Source: Sipunculus nudus
Lineage: Eukaryota > Annelida > Sipuncula > Golfingiida > Sipunculidae
Length of the DNA stretch: 64,000 nt
Direction: 5' to 3'
Assembly: GCA_026874595.1 (NCBI GenBank)
Contig: CM049317.1
Location: forward strand, 64,562,118 to 64,626,117
Position 1 is the first letter of the stretch, and every line of letters begins with the position of its first letter. Under the pieces are notes generated by a model, which saw only the letters and a program-made list of their open reading frames with translations, was not told the DNA's origin and made no database searches. The translations under genes and the position numbers were made by a program. Shown here piece by piece: positions 34,796 to 46,993 of this stretch.

Positions 34796-35824
34796 GGTAT
34801 ATCTGATGATTCCGATGTGGATATTTAACTTTGTATTTCGATGTATAGGTGCCCCTTGAGTCGGTATATAAAATATTTGACCAATAAAGAAAAAGAGTGA
34901 CATTAAATTTAAAGCTAGCATTATGAATGAGTTTTCTATAATTTTTTATTGGCTAAAAAGAAGTTTCTCAGAGTCACTTTAAATACATATACCGGAGTGT
35001 ATATCATGGAATTTATTGAAACCTCAAGTTTCCTTATTTAATAAAATAGATCAATTGAATTTGGACATATATGTTGCAATTTGTTATTTTAACACATTTG
35101 ACCGAACATCCTTAACAAAAGATATCTATATATATTTCTTACTTTTCAATATTTTTTCTGACGAATGAATAGTGTGGGAGAGGAACCCAATGGGGAGACC
35201 CTTGGCCTCCCTCACGTTTAAACAAACCCGGGTCTGAAAATACTTAACAAGCTGTAAGACGCACGAATAAAGTGCTGACAAAGCTTTGACAAAAATCAGG
35301 TCTCGGAATAAAATACCACTCAGCAGGAGAAGACAACTTTACGAAATACAAGACCAATCCTGCATGCCTTCTGTGGTGATGGCGGGTTTAGTTGTGTTAT
35401 CACAACTGCGTCTGCGGGACCTATCCCGCCCGGTGTGTCCGTTGACAGACCCGTTAATCACGACCGTATTCCCACGATAGGAGGCGTGTTTGTTTATGTC
35501 CAGTTACAATAATGACCGCTCTTGGCAACTGGTCAGTGTCAGACTATCCACAGATGACCCCGCTGTATCTGACCAGCTGACCAGCTGTCCGAGTGGTCAT
35601 ATGCGGCTCTCAAGTGACCAGAAAGCGCCTGGTCTCTCATGCTGGACATAGCTCTACGCGCTAACGAAGTGGTCAGCCACGCCCCGTGTTATGTAAGTGA
35701 TGACATGTTATCAGCTGTTAATGAAGCTTTAATTGAATCAGATTTTCTCTTTAACAGCTGTTCAGGCCGATTCTGTCTCTTGCTGCCGCAACCTATTCGG
35801 CTGTAAATTTACATGAAATGAGTA

Positions 35825-35831
<7 letters not shown>

Positions 35832-35863
<32 letters not shown>
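35832..35863. repeat. (GA)n microsatellite
   Basis: About 16 GA units. The 34800-35831 stretch before it contains no supported gene. Confidence 0.95.
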
Positions 35864-35865
<2 letters not shown>

Positions 35866-37442
35866 AAAAGATCAAACGATCAAACGACAAAAGATGATGA
35901 TGAGGAACTAATCCTGCTGCTGCTGATGATGATGATGGCAAGATTATAATTATAAAGCGCCATTTCGGCCCCCTAACATCATAGTCTACAAGGAGTTTAC
36001 TCAAATGAGGCTTAACAGCCTAAAATAAATGCCTATTTACTGAGTCGTGTAAGGATACGAAGAGGCATTTGATTAAGTTTGTGTATAAGCGAGTGAAAGG
36101 CAATAGTTTATGATTATAATTATCATGTTAGAAAGCGAAACCAAGAGACTGCCAGAGAGGCCGAAACCTGTCAAGTAGGAGTGAAAGTAATTGGGAAATA
36201 GAATCACTCAAATAACTGTATTTTAAAGAAAGGATTTTAGAAGAACAAAATTGAGTTTCACATTTATAAAGGTTTGATTTATGTATTGGGTCCAGTTGTA
36301 CTGTCTGCAATAGCCGACTCTCTGGAAGGAAAAATTAAGGCGCCCAATCAACGTTGGTGTTCTGGATGCTATATGGTCTTTGCAACTTATTTCTATAGAT
36401 CTCACATGTATATTTATGAACCATAATACGTACCTAAACACGAGGAACCCGCAGTTTACCCATCCTTGCAGCCATATGTGTTACATATATATTATTTTCT
36501 ATGGGAGCTAGGAAGTCATAATACATTTACTAGAACCAAAGTGTATATAAACTGGGACATTTCGTATAGTATTCAAAGGATCTATATACTAAGTGAGAAG
36601 GCAAGATAACATGTATGCAGTTTACTGAGACCACATGCACTGGTATTTCTTCACTATTATCTTCCTTTTCTTTTGTTTATGTTTCTGGAAGTGGTCTGGC
36701 CATTGTGAACGTGTTCGCTGCATGCGTGGTCGGTTGATCAGCCGACGATATACCCACAGTCAGATTACAGCGCTATAGGATATGATAACCGTAACAGCTA
36801 AAAACCTGGCAGTTTCTTATAATATAGACGTTAAATCTATCGAAGAAAGTATATTTCTGCTAAGTTACTTCTACCATGCAGGTATTCAGTTACATCATGT
36901 ATGTCTAATCATTATGAAATAATATAAATAAAAAAACTGAAAACCTACAAGGAATGAATATTAATCGTGAATTACATACATTTCGTTAGTAATATTCAGG
37001 CTGTATAATTTTCACGAACTATATACGCTTATTTTAAACCTGCTTTACCATTCGATTTCCCTTTATATGCATCCCTTTTTCCTTAATATGGCTCACCGCG
37101 TGATTAATATTTACTTCATTTCTACCTTTGTCTCTTATCTCACACATGTTTAGCCAAACTCACTACGCAAACACATTTTTGACTTTGTTCTTACACTATT
37201 TGTATCAAACCTTAAATGCCAAAGGACATAGACTAGCGATAAGGGCTGCCGTCAGACGGAGGCAGTTCTGTGAAGATTAATAGTCGTGTTCTGACCCTTG
37301 GCCAGCAGTCATTACACGCGGCCAGCAGATCAGGTGCCGCAGCTGTTCGTCAGACTGCAAGAGCACCGGGACTGATGTGTGCTAGTTCCAGAACTTTAAA
37401 CGACCACAGGTTACATTAACCTGAAGGTACACATACACACAC
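35864..37442. other. Unassigned stretch
   Basis: Contains only short GAT trinucleotide repeats near 35893-35937. No gene seen. Confidence 0.3.
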
Positions 37443-37444
37443 AA

Positions 37445-37495
<51 letters not shown>

Positions 37496-37500
37496 GAGAG
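37443..37500. repeat. (GA)n microsatellite
   Basis: About 58 bases of GA with minor interruptions, followed by a short GAT-rich patch near 37550-37577. Confidence 0.95.
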
Positions 37501-37577
37501 GAATCAGTCAATTTTCACATACCTAGAAAATGAAGGAAAATGAGTGATTATGATGACGATGATAATGATGATGATTA

Positions 37578-40066
37578 TAACCGTTGTGTTGAGAATTATT
37601 AAAAAAGAGGGAAGGTTACAAAGTATATCTATATCAGACACTACTTTTTTGTCTTTTATAATTTGTTTTAATGCACGCAGACTGCATAGTATTTGATTGT
37701 TTAAATGTGAAATTTTTTAAACGCTAAGAGGATTTGATACTTCAAAAATAACAGTTTATCATACGCGTGTCTACCATAGAAGTAACACATTTTCTACCAC
37801 AAAAAAAACCTTTACATTTCTTTTCATCATCATCAGAAAAAAATAGGTGAAGTTCCTAGAGTTTATTTTATCAGACAAGACATTTCAAAATAGGACATTC
37901 ATAAAAGGTTTTGAAATAGAGTTACAACGACCTGGTGACGTTTTGTTTGGTTTGGGGTTCCAACCATGCAAATGTACTAACTCAAGCAGAAGGGGAATCT
38001 AACCACATTTAGGGCAAACCTTCTCACGACCCACAGTCATGGGCAGTTGCTTTTTATACAAACCAGAAGCGAACATTGTTTCCCGCTACAGCTAATTTCC
38101 TAGGATAATTAAGGGTCTTTGATCTTGGGCTTTTGTTTTTCGGCATTCCAGCTATACGGTGGCACTGGTATACGCTGGTGTGGGAGCGTTTGTGGATTGT
38201 GTTTGTCAGCTGTTATTGTCCGTGGCCAGCTGGCGTCCACGTTTCCTTTGATCGGCCGTGGAGTAGAATGAGGCTTCTTGAAATTCTTCTCCAAGATAAA
38301 GATGTTAACTCCGATCCTTGTACTTACATGTGCTCACAATACCTGTCTTGGCAGCATTAAACGTGCAAAAGATACGGTTCTGCATGGATATAAATCAAGT
38401 ACTCAAATGATATTGCATTTATTCCAAAAAGGCGCTAAATTTAACGTCTACGCCTCAAAAGCCAAGCGCATTTATTCAAAGATTTCAACATAAACTACAT
38501 TTTCACTACTTTTGATAAAATCTAAAATCCAGAGTTATTAATAATAACATATAATTCTGATCTTATGTTAACCTTCATTCTCATTCAATATAGACAGCGC
38601 CAACAACGGGTTATCGGCCAAATTTTTTTTTATATTATCATGCATGTTGTATATAAATATCACTTAATAACATATTTTTTTGTAAATTCATCTTTATATT
38701 ACATATTTCATTGATTTAACACTTGCTTATATATTAAACATTTACTCTGTACACTTGCAAAAAATACGTTTAAGAGCTCCGCCCCAAAGAATATAACACA
38801 CGCTTACAACTTTAATACTTTCAGCTGGGCAGAGACAAAAATAGACATTAATCGATATAAGAGGCAGTTCTCTGAGTTTTACAACAACCACATTTTTTTC
38901 CTTTTGTAGAGTTGATGGCACCTGGTTCTGTATGTATATATATGTGTGGTTGTAACATCATCCATACAAGACAGATTGAAAGTCTATCCGACATCTGATA
39001 ACATAATATTGACATGAAAGTGCAAATGTACGTGTAGATACAATTAGTATACTTTATGCCGTGGTAATAGGTTTTTCATCCCGTTTGTACATGCATGATC
39101 ATTTTTCCAGACAATGCGGTATGTTACTATATTTACTGCTTAAGATTTGCTTGGCTGACCTGTGCATATATATACATATCTAAGAGAGCCACCTGGGATA
39201 TAAAATTGATAATCTTTGCATGATTTATGTGCAATGTAGACCATGTACAGGTTTATATAAATGAACAGATACACGTTTATAGTTTTATATGTATCATTCA
39301 TATAAATTCAAGTTTAAGGCACTGTATATAACTTATAAGGATATATTTATATATATATATATTGCAGAGATATACAGGTTAATTGTTAAAGGTAAATAGT
39401 GCACAATGTAAAGACGTGTGTTACTTGTATTATATAACTTCTTGGCATACATAAAACGTTTTAATCGGATTCAATAACCCTGAATGCAGGTAGGGTTCTT
39501 TATCTTGCTGATCAAGAGAAAAAAAGTTTATCCAGTTTAGTTACATCTGGTGAATTTCTCGCTAACATTTAATTCTTCATGATGGTAATTTTGGCTGCGA
39601 GGCTTTATAGACAATAAGGTACATGACTAATGTGTTAATGATTGGTTACACGTGCATGGTTACAGTGTAGAACCGCACCACCCCAGATGTGGAGTGGCTC
39701 CTTGACCTTTAGACGCCCAGAAATCCAGGTCTGCCGCGAGGGAGGGGGTTAACAGCAGTTAGACGGGGAGTACACTTTTCTAAAATAGATGGGGAAGCTG
39801 AAAGGTGTAGAGTCGGATATTGTAAATATAGGCGCAAAATTTTAAATGAAAATATAAATTCCTCTTTGTGCTGTTTCACGGCTTCCCTGATTTATGATGA
39901 TGATCATTTGATGATAAAACTCAACGTTCACAATAATTTACAAAATGCTTGTTTGTACGATGATTTGGTCCATTAAGTGGAGTTTAAATTTAATACCAAT
40001 GATACAATATACAATAGTTTATACTTGTGTACGGATCCATAAACGTTAAGCTATTCCAAATCATGG

Positions 40067-40070
<4 letters not shown>
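37578..40070. other. Unassigned stretch
   Basis: AT-rich with short TA runs near 38935 and 39347. No gene, RNA or element could be supported. Confidence 0.3.

Positions 40071-40116
<46 letters not shown>
40071..40116. repeat. (TA)n microsatellite
   Basis: About 23 TA units. Confidence 0.95.
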
Positions 40117-40118
<2 letters not shown>

Positions 40119-40906
40119 AAATTCATCTTTCTTTATTACACACCAATGATTTAAAAAAACTGCTAATAACCCAAAAGTTCAAAGTAGGATTTTTTTCCCA
40201 TTTGGAACAAAAGTCATCTTTTTATCTCCAATTCAACGTTCGAACTCCGCCCCTCTCTGCTCAAACCTCCGCACCATATGTCGCGTCTGTGAGAGGTCTA
40301 AGCTGCTCGTGTACAGAGTCCACGCAATCTGGTGTAACAGCCTGGTTTATCCTATAACAAGAACCAGTATCTGTGATTCCAGGAAAGTTGCCAAGACACT
40401 GGGTGTCTGTAGGTGTATCAACTCGTGTTATTATTGTCTGATTGTTGGAGCTGCAGACAAACTCTAGCGCTCACGTTACATCTGAACTTGAGAGTCTGCA
40501 AAACAACGGCAAAGGGTAGATAAGACTTTTGTTCACCCTCCGGGTATTTGGGGAGAAAAGCAGCCACAGTGCATTATCACTGTGCAAAACAGTTGTACGT
40601 GAACACTCCGTACTGTCATCAGAAGTTTTAACAATGGTTTATTGCGGTGCAAAACAGTAGTACATGGCTGATAAGGCTTTGCCATGCAGATATGATACTT
40701 AAAGGCGGCTTTTATATAGTGTCTTAGTTGACGAAGCATTCATGTTGTTAACATGAGCTTTACAATGGGTTACTATATAGTGAAAACTGATCTATCCTTT
40801 GTATACCAGGCTTTTATTGTTTTGCCACTTTCTATCAGCGTTTACTGCAACCTCCTTCGTTGTTATGTAAAAGGAACAGGTTAATGAATGCACTAAACCT
40901 TCTTCT

Positions 40907-41110
40907 GTCTAGGGGTAAAGCACCTGGCTCAAAGCCGGGAGGTCGTGAGTTCAAATTTGAACCGAGGAGCAGTGAAATATCTTGCTAGGCCCCATCCAGA
41001 AGGGGAAGGCTGTGCCCCACAGCCGTGTATCACTCACAAAAAGAGTACGTTCGGCTTTGTCAGGTCTCTCGGTGTGATTACATTCCCAGGCCCCGCAGGT
41101 AATAAAATCA
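40907..41110 (+). repeat. tRNA-derived SINE-like fragment
   Basis: The start resembles a tRNA body: an A-box-like TAGGGGTAAAGCACCTGG, an anticodon-like arm CCTGG-CTCAAAG-CCGGG (5-bp stem with 7-base loop, CAA in the anticodon position) and a B-box-like GAGTTCAAATTTGA. The T stem does not pair and no acceptor stem closes it, so it is not a working tRNA. A GC-rich tail with AAAAAGAGTACGTTCGGC follows to about 41110. This is consistent with an old SINE. Confidence 0.5.
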
Positions 41111-41553
41111 ATGTGAACGGATATCACATTTTAATCAGCTTTTAACTTGCAAGTTCCGATGTTAGAATGACTTCTTAATATATTCGGATTATAGTTCCTT
41201 GTATAAGCACAAATGTATTTATTTTGCTTCGATCCCAATACAATTCAAGGGAAACTTCTTTCTGTGGGCTCGCCTCTCTCCCTCTTAATGTCATTAAAAC
41301 AAGTCCACGGAAAAGTTCATTAAATTATTCTCGGGCGGCAGTCATGACAATTAAATGGAAACGCCTCCGCTCACTGCACTGGCGATTCAGCAATGAAACC
41401 CTTCACAGGCGATCTGTTTTCAGTATGCCAAATTATACCAATACATCATCATACCTTAACAAGCTTTACACCATACCAAACAATGTCATTCCATGCTACC
41501 GTACATTTAAGAAACATTAGAATAGAGCTGAACTTATTCATGTTTTTGGAACT

Positions 41554-41686
41554 GTGCCATACCATGCGATACCATACCGTACTATGCCATACTGTACCAA
41601 ACCGTACCATACCATGCCACACCACACCACCACATACCATAACACACCATGCCACACAAACACCATACCATACCATACCGCAGCAG
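41554..41686. repeat. Degenerate (CCATA)n short tandem repeat
   Basis: Pentamers of the type CCATA/CCATG/CCACA run for about 130 bases. Frames read through it on both strands are artefacts of the repeat. Confidence 0.85.
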
Positions 41687-42429
41687 CTTCAAACTTGCCA
41701 TAAAAATTATACAACAGCATATTAACACAAGACCACATCACGCTCCATGGCCAACTGCATGTGCACCATGCACACCACTCCACCGTTAATTAACCTAACC
41801 ATCTTGCATCAAACGAGACTGCGCCAAAACATCTTTTATTTCAATAAAGGTGCATTTCACATTTCTATGTGCATTGCTGATTCATTAATACATGTGCCTA
41901 ATTAATTTCAGTGTATATATCGCTAGTGATTTATAAGAATTTTGTGCTACAGCATTTCCATAGGATCAGATGGAGCTGGAATTTACCTCCAACAAGATAA
42001 TGGAAAGCTTAGTCTAACTTTGAAGGGGTAAGGGTCAGGGAAGGGGCAAACAGTTTACAAGTCTTGTTGTATACAACACGGGCCGGGCGGGGTTCTGCTC
42101 CAACTTATACATTTGTTTAAGCCGTACTTTCCTGCCGAGCCCACCGTCTATCTGTCATCGTTAATGGAGGTGGTATACCAAACAATCCTGGCCTGGTGTT
42201 TACGAGAAAACCGATTTACAATGCCGGGTATTTATTTCCTGTTTCACCACACTATATATTATCCAAAGGACCATTATCATTACTCGTGTGTTCCACGCCG
42301 CTTAGTTTCTGTGAGAAAGCTTTCATTGGTTCCAATGGAGGAGATGCTATCCGTCTTGCAATGTACTTCATGGCCATATATATGCTCTGATATTTAGAAA
42401 TTGCCTTTATATTACATGCAACATATCGG

Positions 42430-42478
<49 letters not shown>

Positions 42479-42632
42479 ATTTTTCATAAACTCTGTTGCT
42501 CTTATTGTTAAATAATAGGAGTGAATATTAAACTCCTTATGATTTGGAGAACAACATGTACAAGTTATAAGTTAATGGCTAAAAGACACTACTCCGCCAT
42601 GAATAATAACTTCTTTTATGGATCTATTCCAG
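41687..42632 (+). other. Upstream region or 5' intron of the GT31 gene
   Basis: Contains (TA)n at 42430-42476 and ends in the acceptor-like gatctattccag. A first exon could not be identified by eye. Confidence 0.35.
42430..42476. repeat. (TA)n microsatellite
   Basis: About 23 TA units, some 155 bases upstream of the GT31 splice acceptor. Confidence 0.95.
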
Positions 42633-42650
42633 GTGCCATAGAAGCAAGAG

Positions 42651-43661
42651 ATGACGGAAAAGTACAACAGCATCATGGCCTCCGTGATTCCTTGTTCCAT
42701 CCTTGTCTTCGTACAAAAGATCGTATTCTTCTTCTGGGTCAGTTTATCTATGTGTGTCGAGAATGCATCAATACCAGCAACTAATACCAATGGCTCTGGG
42801 AACGTAAACGCGACAGATTCATATGAAAATTGGTCGACGTGGCGCGAATACAAATTCATTTATAACACACCAGACGTTTGCCAAGGCACGCCATTAATGG
42901 TTGTATTTGTGACGTCACGATATAACAATTACGACAATCGTCAAGCGATTAGAGAAACGTGGGGAAGCCGAGAACTGCAGAAAAAGCATAACATCTTGGT
43001 ACTCTTCATGCTTGGAAAGCCACCAGGGGGCGCCACGGACACGCTGGATGATATGAAGAAGGAACATGCAAAATATAAAGATACTATCGTTTACGACATT
43101 GAAGATAACTATAGGACGTTAACGCACAAATCAGTCGCCATTTTAAGGTGGATCACGAAATACTGCGAGCAGGCGAAATATTTGCTTAAAACTGACGATG
43201 ACATGTTTATTCACACTGAAAAACTTGTTGAAAACCTGCAAACAATAATTCACACAAATTTTATTATGGGAGATGTAATAGCAGGAGCAAGTCCAATGAG
43301 AGACAAGACTTCTAAATATTACACTCCATTTTCTATGTACAAAGATTCAACGTTCCCAAAATATGTGTCAGGCACCGCTTACGTCATATCCGGTGACCTA
43401 ATTACGAAACTGTATCACGTGACACAAGAAAATGAATTTTTCTGGATCGAGGATATCTTTATTACTGGAATATGTGCACCAAAAGCTGGAGCTCGGCTTA
43501 TCTTTAATGGAAAATTTGAGTTCCGTCCGAGGGATTTTGATCCGTGTGTTTTCAAAGATGTCATAACAGGACATGAGCTCGCACCGTCGCAGCTGAGAAC
43601 AATGTGGGTCAAAGTTCACGACCCCAATTTAGACTGTTCCCTACCACCAATTGACATTTGA
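42651..43661 (+). CDS. GT31 family beta-1,3-galactosyltransferase-like (type II Golgi enzyme)
   Basis: This 336-residue intact ORF has the GT31 fold signatures in order: RQAIRETWG (97-105), LFMLG (118-122), the metal-binding DxD in LKTDDDMF (179-186), KYVSGTAYVIS (237-247) and EDIFITGIC (267-275). Residues 12-36 form one hydrophobic signal-anchor (VIPCSILVFVQKIVFFFWVS), as expected for a type II Golgi membrane protein. Three N-glycosylation sequons follow in the stem (N47, N53, N60). Family members transfer galactose or GlcNAc in beta-1,3 linkage from UDP-sugars onto glycans; the donor and acceptor here cannot be read from sequence. An acceptor-like site (gatctattccag) ends at 42632, so the coding region probably sits in one exon after an untranslated first exon. 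ATG 42651 is the first in-frame Met of the exon; ATG 42675 is an alternative nearer the membrane anchor. The length is typical of B3GALT enzymes. Confidence 0.93.
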   Translation: MTEKYNSIMASVIPCSILVFVQKIVFFFWVSLSMCVENASIPATNTNGSGNVNATDSYENWSTWREYKFIYNTPDVCQGTPLMVVFVTSRYNNYDNRQAIRETWGSRELQKKHNILVLFMLGKPPGGATDTLDDMKKEHAKYKDTIVYDIEDNYRTLTHKSVAILRWITKYCEQAKYLLKTDDDMFIHTEKLVENLQTIIHTNFIMGDVIAGASPMRDKTSKYYTPFSMYKDSTFPKYVSGTAYVISGDLITKLYHVTQENEFFWIEDIFITGICAPKAGARLIFNGKFEFRPRDFDPCVFKDVITGHELAPSQLRTMWVKVHDPNLDCSLPPIDI

Positions 43662-44348
43662 ACGCAGATACAAATTCATGCTCAGTATTGGAATATAAAG
43701 CTACGGCTGTGATTTAATATTTTGCTCATGGAAATTTTGATATTTTTATTCCTGTCATTGTATGTAAATGACAGATGACAGTATAGTGGCATTAAGGAAG
43801 GGGCCAACTTTTCCTTAAGCTGTTATTTGATACAAAAATATATAATTTTCAATTATGTGGTGCATATTTGAGTGCATCTTGTTATAAAATTGATTTTTAT
43901 CAATGCCATATAAAATTGACCTATGTGCATCTTATCATATCCATTGTTGGATTACGATTTATTAGCATGTCATCCTGATTTTGAGATTTTAGTATTCTCC
44001 TTTGAAAAGCAAATGTGACCTAATTTAAGCAATGTGTCCAAGGTCATCTGTGCAAGGGTATAGCACAGCGTTCCGGAAAAGAAATCAGCATCTCCCCTCA
44101 TACATTTTTATATTAATGTGCAGACAATTTTATTCTAATTAAGAATAACAATTCTTGAAATATGCCTGTATGACATATGATCAGATGTTTATATATATGA
44201 AGTCAGTAACTTTTTCATGAATAGTTACTAAAGCTTAAATATTTAAATTTGACTTGATATATACATCATGTACTCTTTATATTTGTATTGCAAATGATTT
44301 TCATTCAGTTTACTGTGATATACAAATTAAACTTATTTTCATGTTGTA

Positions 44349-44354
44349 AATAAA
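44349..44354 (+). terminator. Candidate polyadenylation signal for the GT31 gene
   Basis: An AATAAA hexamer lies about 0.69 kb after the stop codon, in an AT-rich 3' flank and just upstream of a (GA)n tract. It would give a 3' UTR of ordinary length. Confidence 0.4.
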
Positions 44355-44406
44355 CAAATCATTATTTTATATATTTTTGATAATCTCATTTGAAGTTATA
44401 TCTTCC

Positions 44407-44409
<3 letters not shown>

Positions 44410-44454
<45 letters not shown>
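44410..44454. repeat. (GA)n microsatellite
   Basis: About 22 GA units, shortly after the GT31 polyadenylation signal. Confidence 0.95.
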
Positions 44455-44456
<2 letters not shown>

Positions 44457-45888
44457 TGAACTCTTTTGAAAGGCTACTAAATTAATATTCTTGCGCACAT
44501 ACTGCATATATACCTTATATTTCATAGTGTAATACCAGTGCAGATGAATAATGCTTCAGCAACCCCGCCCGTAAAGTGTCATTAAAAAAGAACCAACTCG
44601 TTTAACATTTCTTCCTCGCGTTTTCCGTGAATATTTTAGTACTTCGTGAAAGTGGCATTTAAAGTTTTATTTGACATTTTGTTTAGTACCTGTTTATTTT
44701 GCATCCTCAGGATTTCTAGACAGTTCTTATATATACAGTAGACTGTACTACGGACCTATAACATTTACTTAGGCAGCTCAATCTGTCAGAGTAGCATACC
44801 GTTAGAGTTAGAAAACCTTCCTTTCTTTTTCATGGCAAGGAAAATAATAAAGTCGCTTATTTTACAATGTACGTATGTAATATATCAAATTATATTGGTC
44901 CCTTATTCCCCGTGACAAATGAGACGTGCACATGCAAGTGATACGGTGACTGGAGCATAGAGCTTCATTGTTTTATAGCTCCCATGTTTAATTAGACTGC
45001 ATGCAGATATAGCCAGGGCACCCAGGCATCCTCGCAATCAGCGAAACGCTCGCCAAATTAGTTTCTATTTTTTCCATTCAGAGGAAAAGAATTTAAAAGG
45101 ATTCCTCAAATCAGGGAATTTATTTTGCTCAAAAGATAAGATTGTTATATTTTTTTTCATCAAGTCCTACCAGCGTATGTGCTTGTTAGCTGTATGATTG
45201 ATATATAATGTGGTGATCCCCTGGTAAACTCAAGGAGTAAACATTATATTTTTTCCAAAAAAAAAAGAGAGAAAGAATTAGAAAGGAACTGGGAAACTTG
45301 AAAAGATTGTTTCGTTATTGTTGCAGACGACGTTTTCATTCTTTAACACATGCAGATTGAACATTTAAAGTGATTTAAGTTAATTTCATCATGTATTTTT
45401 GCGATAATAATAGGCCCGTCAATGTATAAGACGAGATTGAGTAAGAGGTTCGTCTCGCAATGGTTATCTCCAAAACACCGTCCTTTATTTAGAAAAATAA
45501 TCCCTCGGAGGGAAGTTTCATGCATATGTTATAATGTGGGCTCTTCCACCGGCTAACTATAAGTGCATGGACCTGTTATAAGAGAATGATACCTTGGCGT
45601 TGATTGATCAGATATATTGATTCATCTCATTTGCATGCTCACTTAACATTTAGCTAATGTCATGAACATGGCCGTAGATTGGTTCTAAAACAGTTTGAGT
45701 AATTGTTTTCCTAACTCGAAATTACTGGACATCTGCCGTCGATAAAGTGACCGTGGTGGAGGCGATTCCTTGCGCATGCCGAATGGGATTTCCGTTGTGT
45801 CAATTTTCTTGGAAAAAATTGCGTCTAATAACAGAACTTTGGATCGCGGTAAGCCACCCTGTGTCTGTTTAAGCATATAGAGGACATA
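44455..45888. other. Unassigned stretch
   Basis: No gene, RNA or clear repeat recognised. Confidence 0.3.
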
Positions 45889-46813
45889 CATCGCACAACA
45901 CATATATAACAGGTCAACGAAAAAAATCGGGGAAACTCTTAGGATTGTCGTGGGTGTGCCTTACGAAATTCAGTTGTTCTGCGACGGAAAAAGCTGTCAT
46001 AGACCCTTGTCGCAGAGGTTTGAACATGTTCCAAATTTTTACAGCGTCGTAGGTTATTCTTTATGACAGGCCGATCTCGTAGGTCTGTTATACGAGGCCT
46101 TGCGGCTATGTTACGATAAACCTACGACTTTCGTGGGATTTTTTGGGCCTTACGAATCGTAGAACTTTCCTACGACAGCCAAACGATTGCCGCACGTTCT
46201 ACCTATGACAGTCGTACGAATGTTCTAACGTTGTAGATCATTCCTTCGACTGCCGTGGGTGTGTCTCCACATACATCGCCCAACACATATACGACAGGTC
46301 TACGACAGAAAATTGAGGTAATTTTCTTTTGTATTACGACCATCGTATAGGGACCTCATACGATCTTCGTAGAAAGAGCGTACGATTAGACTGTGACAAC
46401 CCTGACCAATTTTTCACGGTCGTCGTACAACACATTTTTATAAGTGAACGTTTCCACGAAATAATAAAAAAAAAATCTCTCCCAAACCTTCGATGGTTTT
46501 GTCCGTCGTAGCCCTGCTGAAATCGTACGACAGTCAAAATCGTAGGTTGTTCGTGACTTAAGCTTAAGTCACAAACATCGCACAACACATATACGACAGG
46601 TCTACGAGAGAAAATTCTTAGGATAGTCTTTGGTGTAGACGTACGAAATTCAGGTGTTTTGCGACGAACAGAACTGTCGTAGACCCTTGTCGTAGAATTT
46701 TTAACCTGTTTAAATATTTTTTCTGCGTCATAAGTTTTTCTTTATGTCAGGCCGATCTCGTAGTTCTGTTATACGATGCTTTACAACTGTGTTACGATTA
46801 ACATTTGACTATC

Positions 46814-46864
<51 letters not shown>

Positions 46865-46993
46865 TTTTTTTATCTGAGGCCCTATACGAATCGTAGGACT
46901 TTCCTACGACAGCCCAACGATTGCCGCACGTTCTACCTAAATGACCGTCCTACGAGTGCTCTACCGTTGTAGGTCATTCCTTCGACTGCCGTG
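45889..46993. repeat. Duplicated CGTA/TACG-rich repeat block
   Basis: A roughly 360-bp sequence starting CATCGCACAACACATATA at 45889 recurs at 46576 (offset 687), with the same order of phrases: TTACGAAATTCAG, GACCCTTGTCG, CAGGCCGATCTCGTAG, TTTCCTACGACAGCC, GATTGCCGCACGTTCTACC and CATTCCTTCGACTGCCGTG. A third partial start lies at 46274. The whole block is saturated with CGTA and TACG in both orientations (CCTACGAC, GTCGTAGG). A (TA)n tract at 46815-46862 has expanded inside the second copy. No ORF of note. Confidence 0.85.
46815..46862. repeat. (TA)n microsatellite inside the second CGTA-rich copy
   Basis: About 23 TA units grown from a CTATCGTATAT site. Confidence 0.95.

Noticed and set aside
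40907-40970. tRNA-Leu(CAA)-like sequence
   Set aside because: The anticodon arm and B box are recognisable, but the T stem and acceptor stem do not pair, so it is a SINE-like derivative and not a functional tRNA.
41449-41783. Frames on both strands across 41.4-41.8 kb
   Set aside because: They read through a degenerate CCATA/CCATG short tandem repeat and show no domain.
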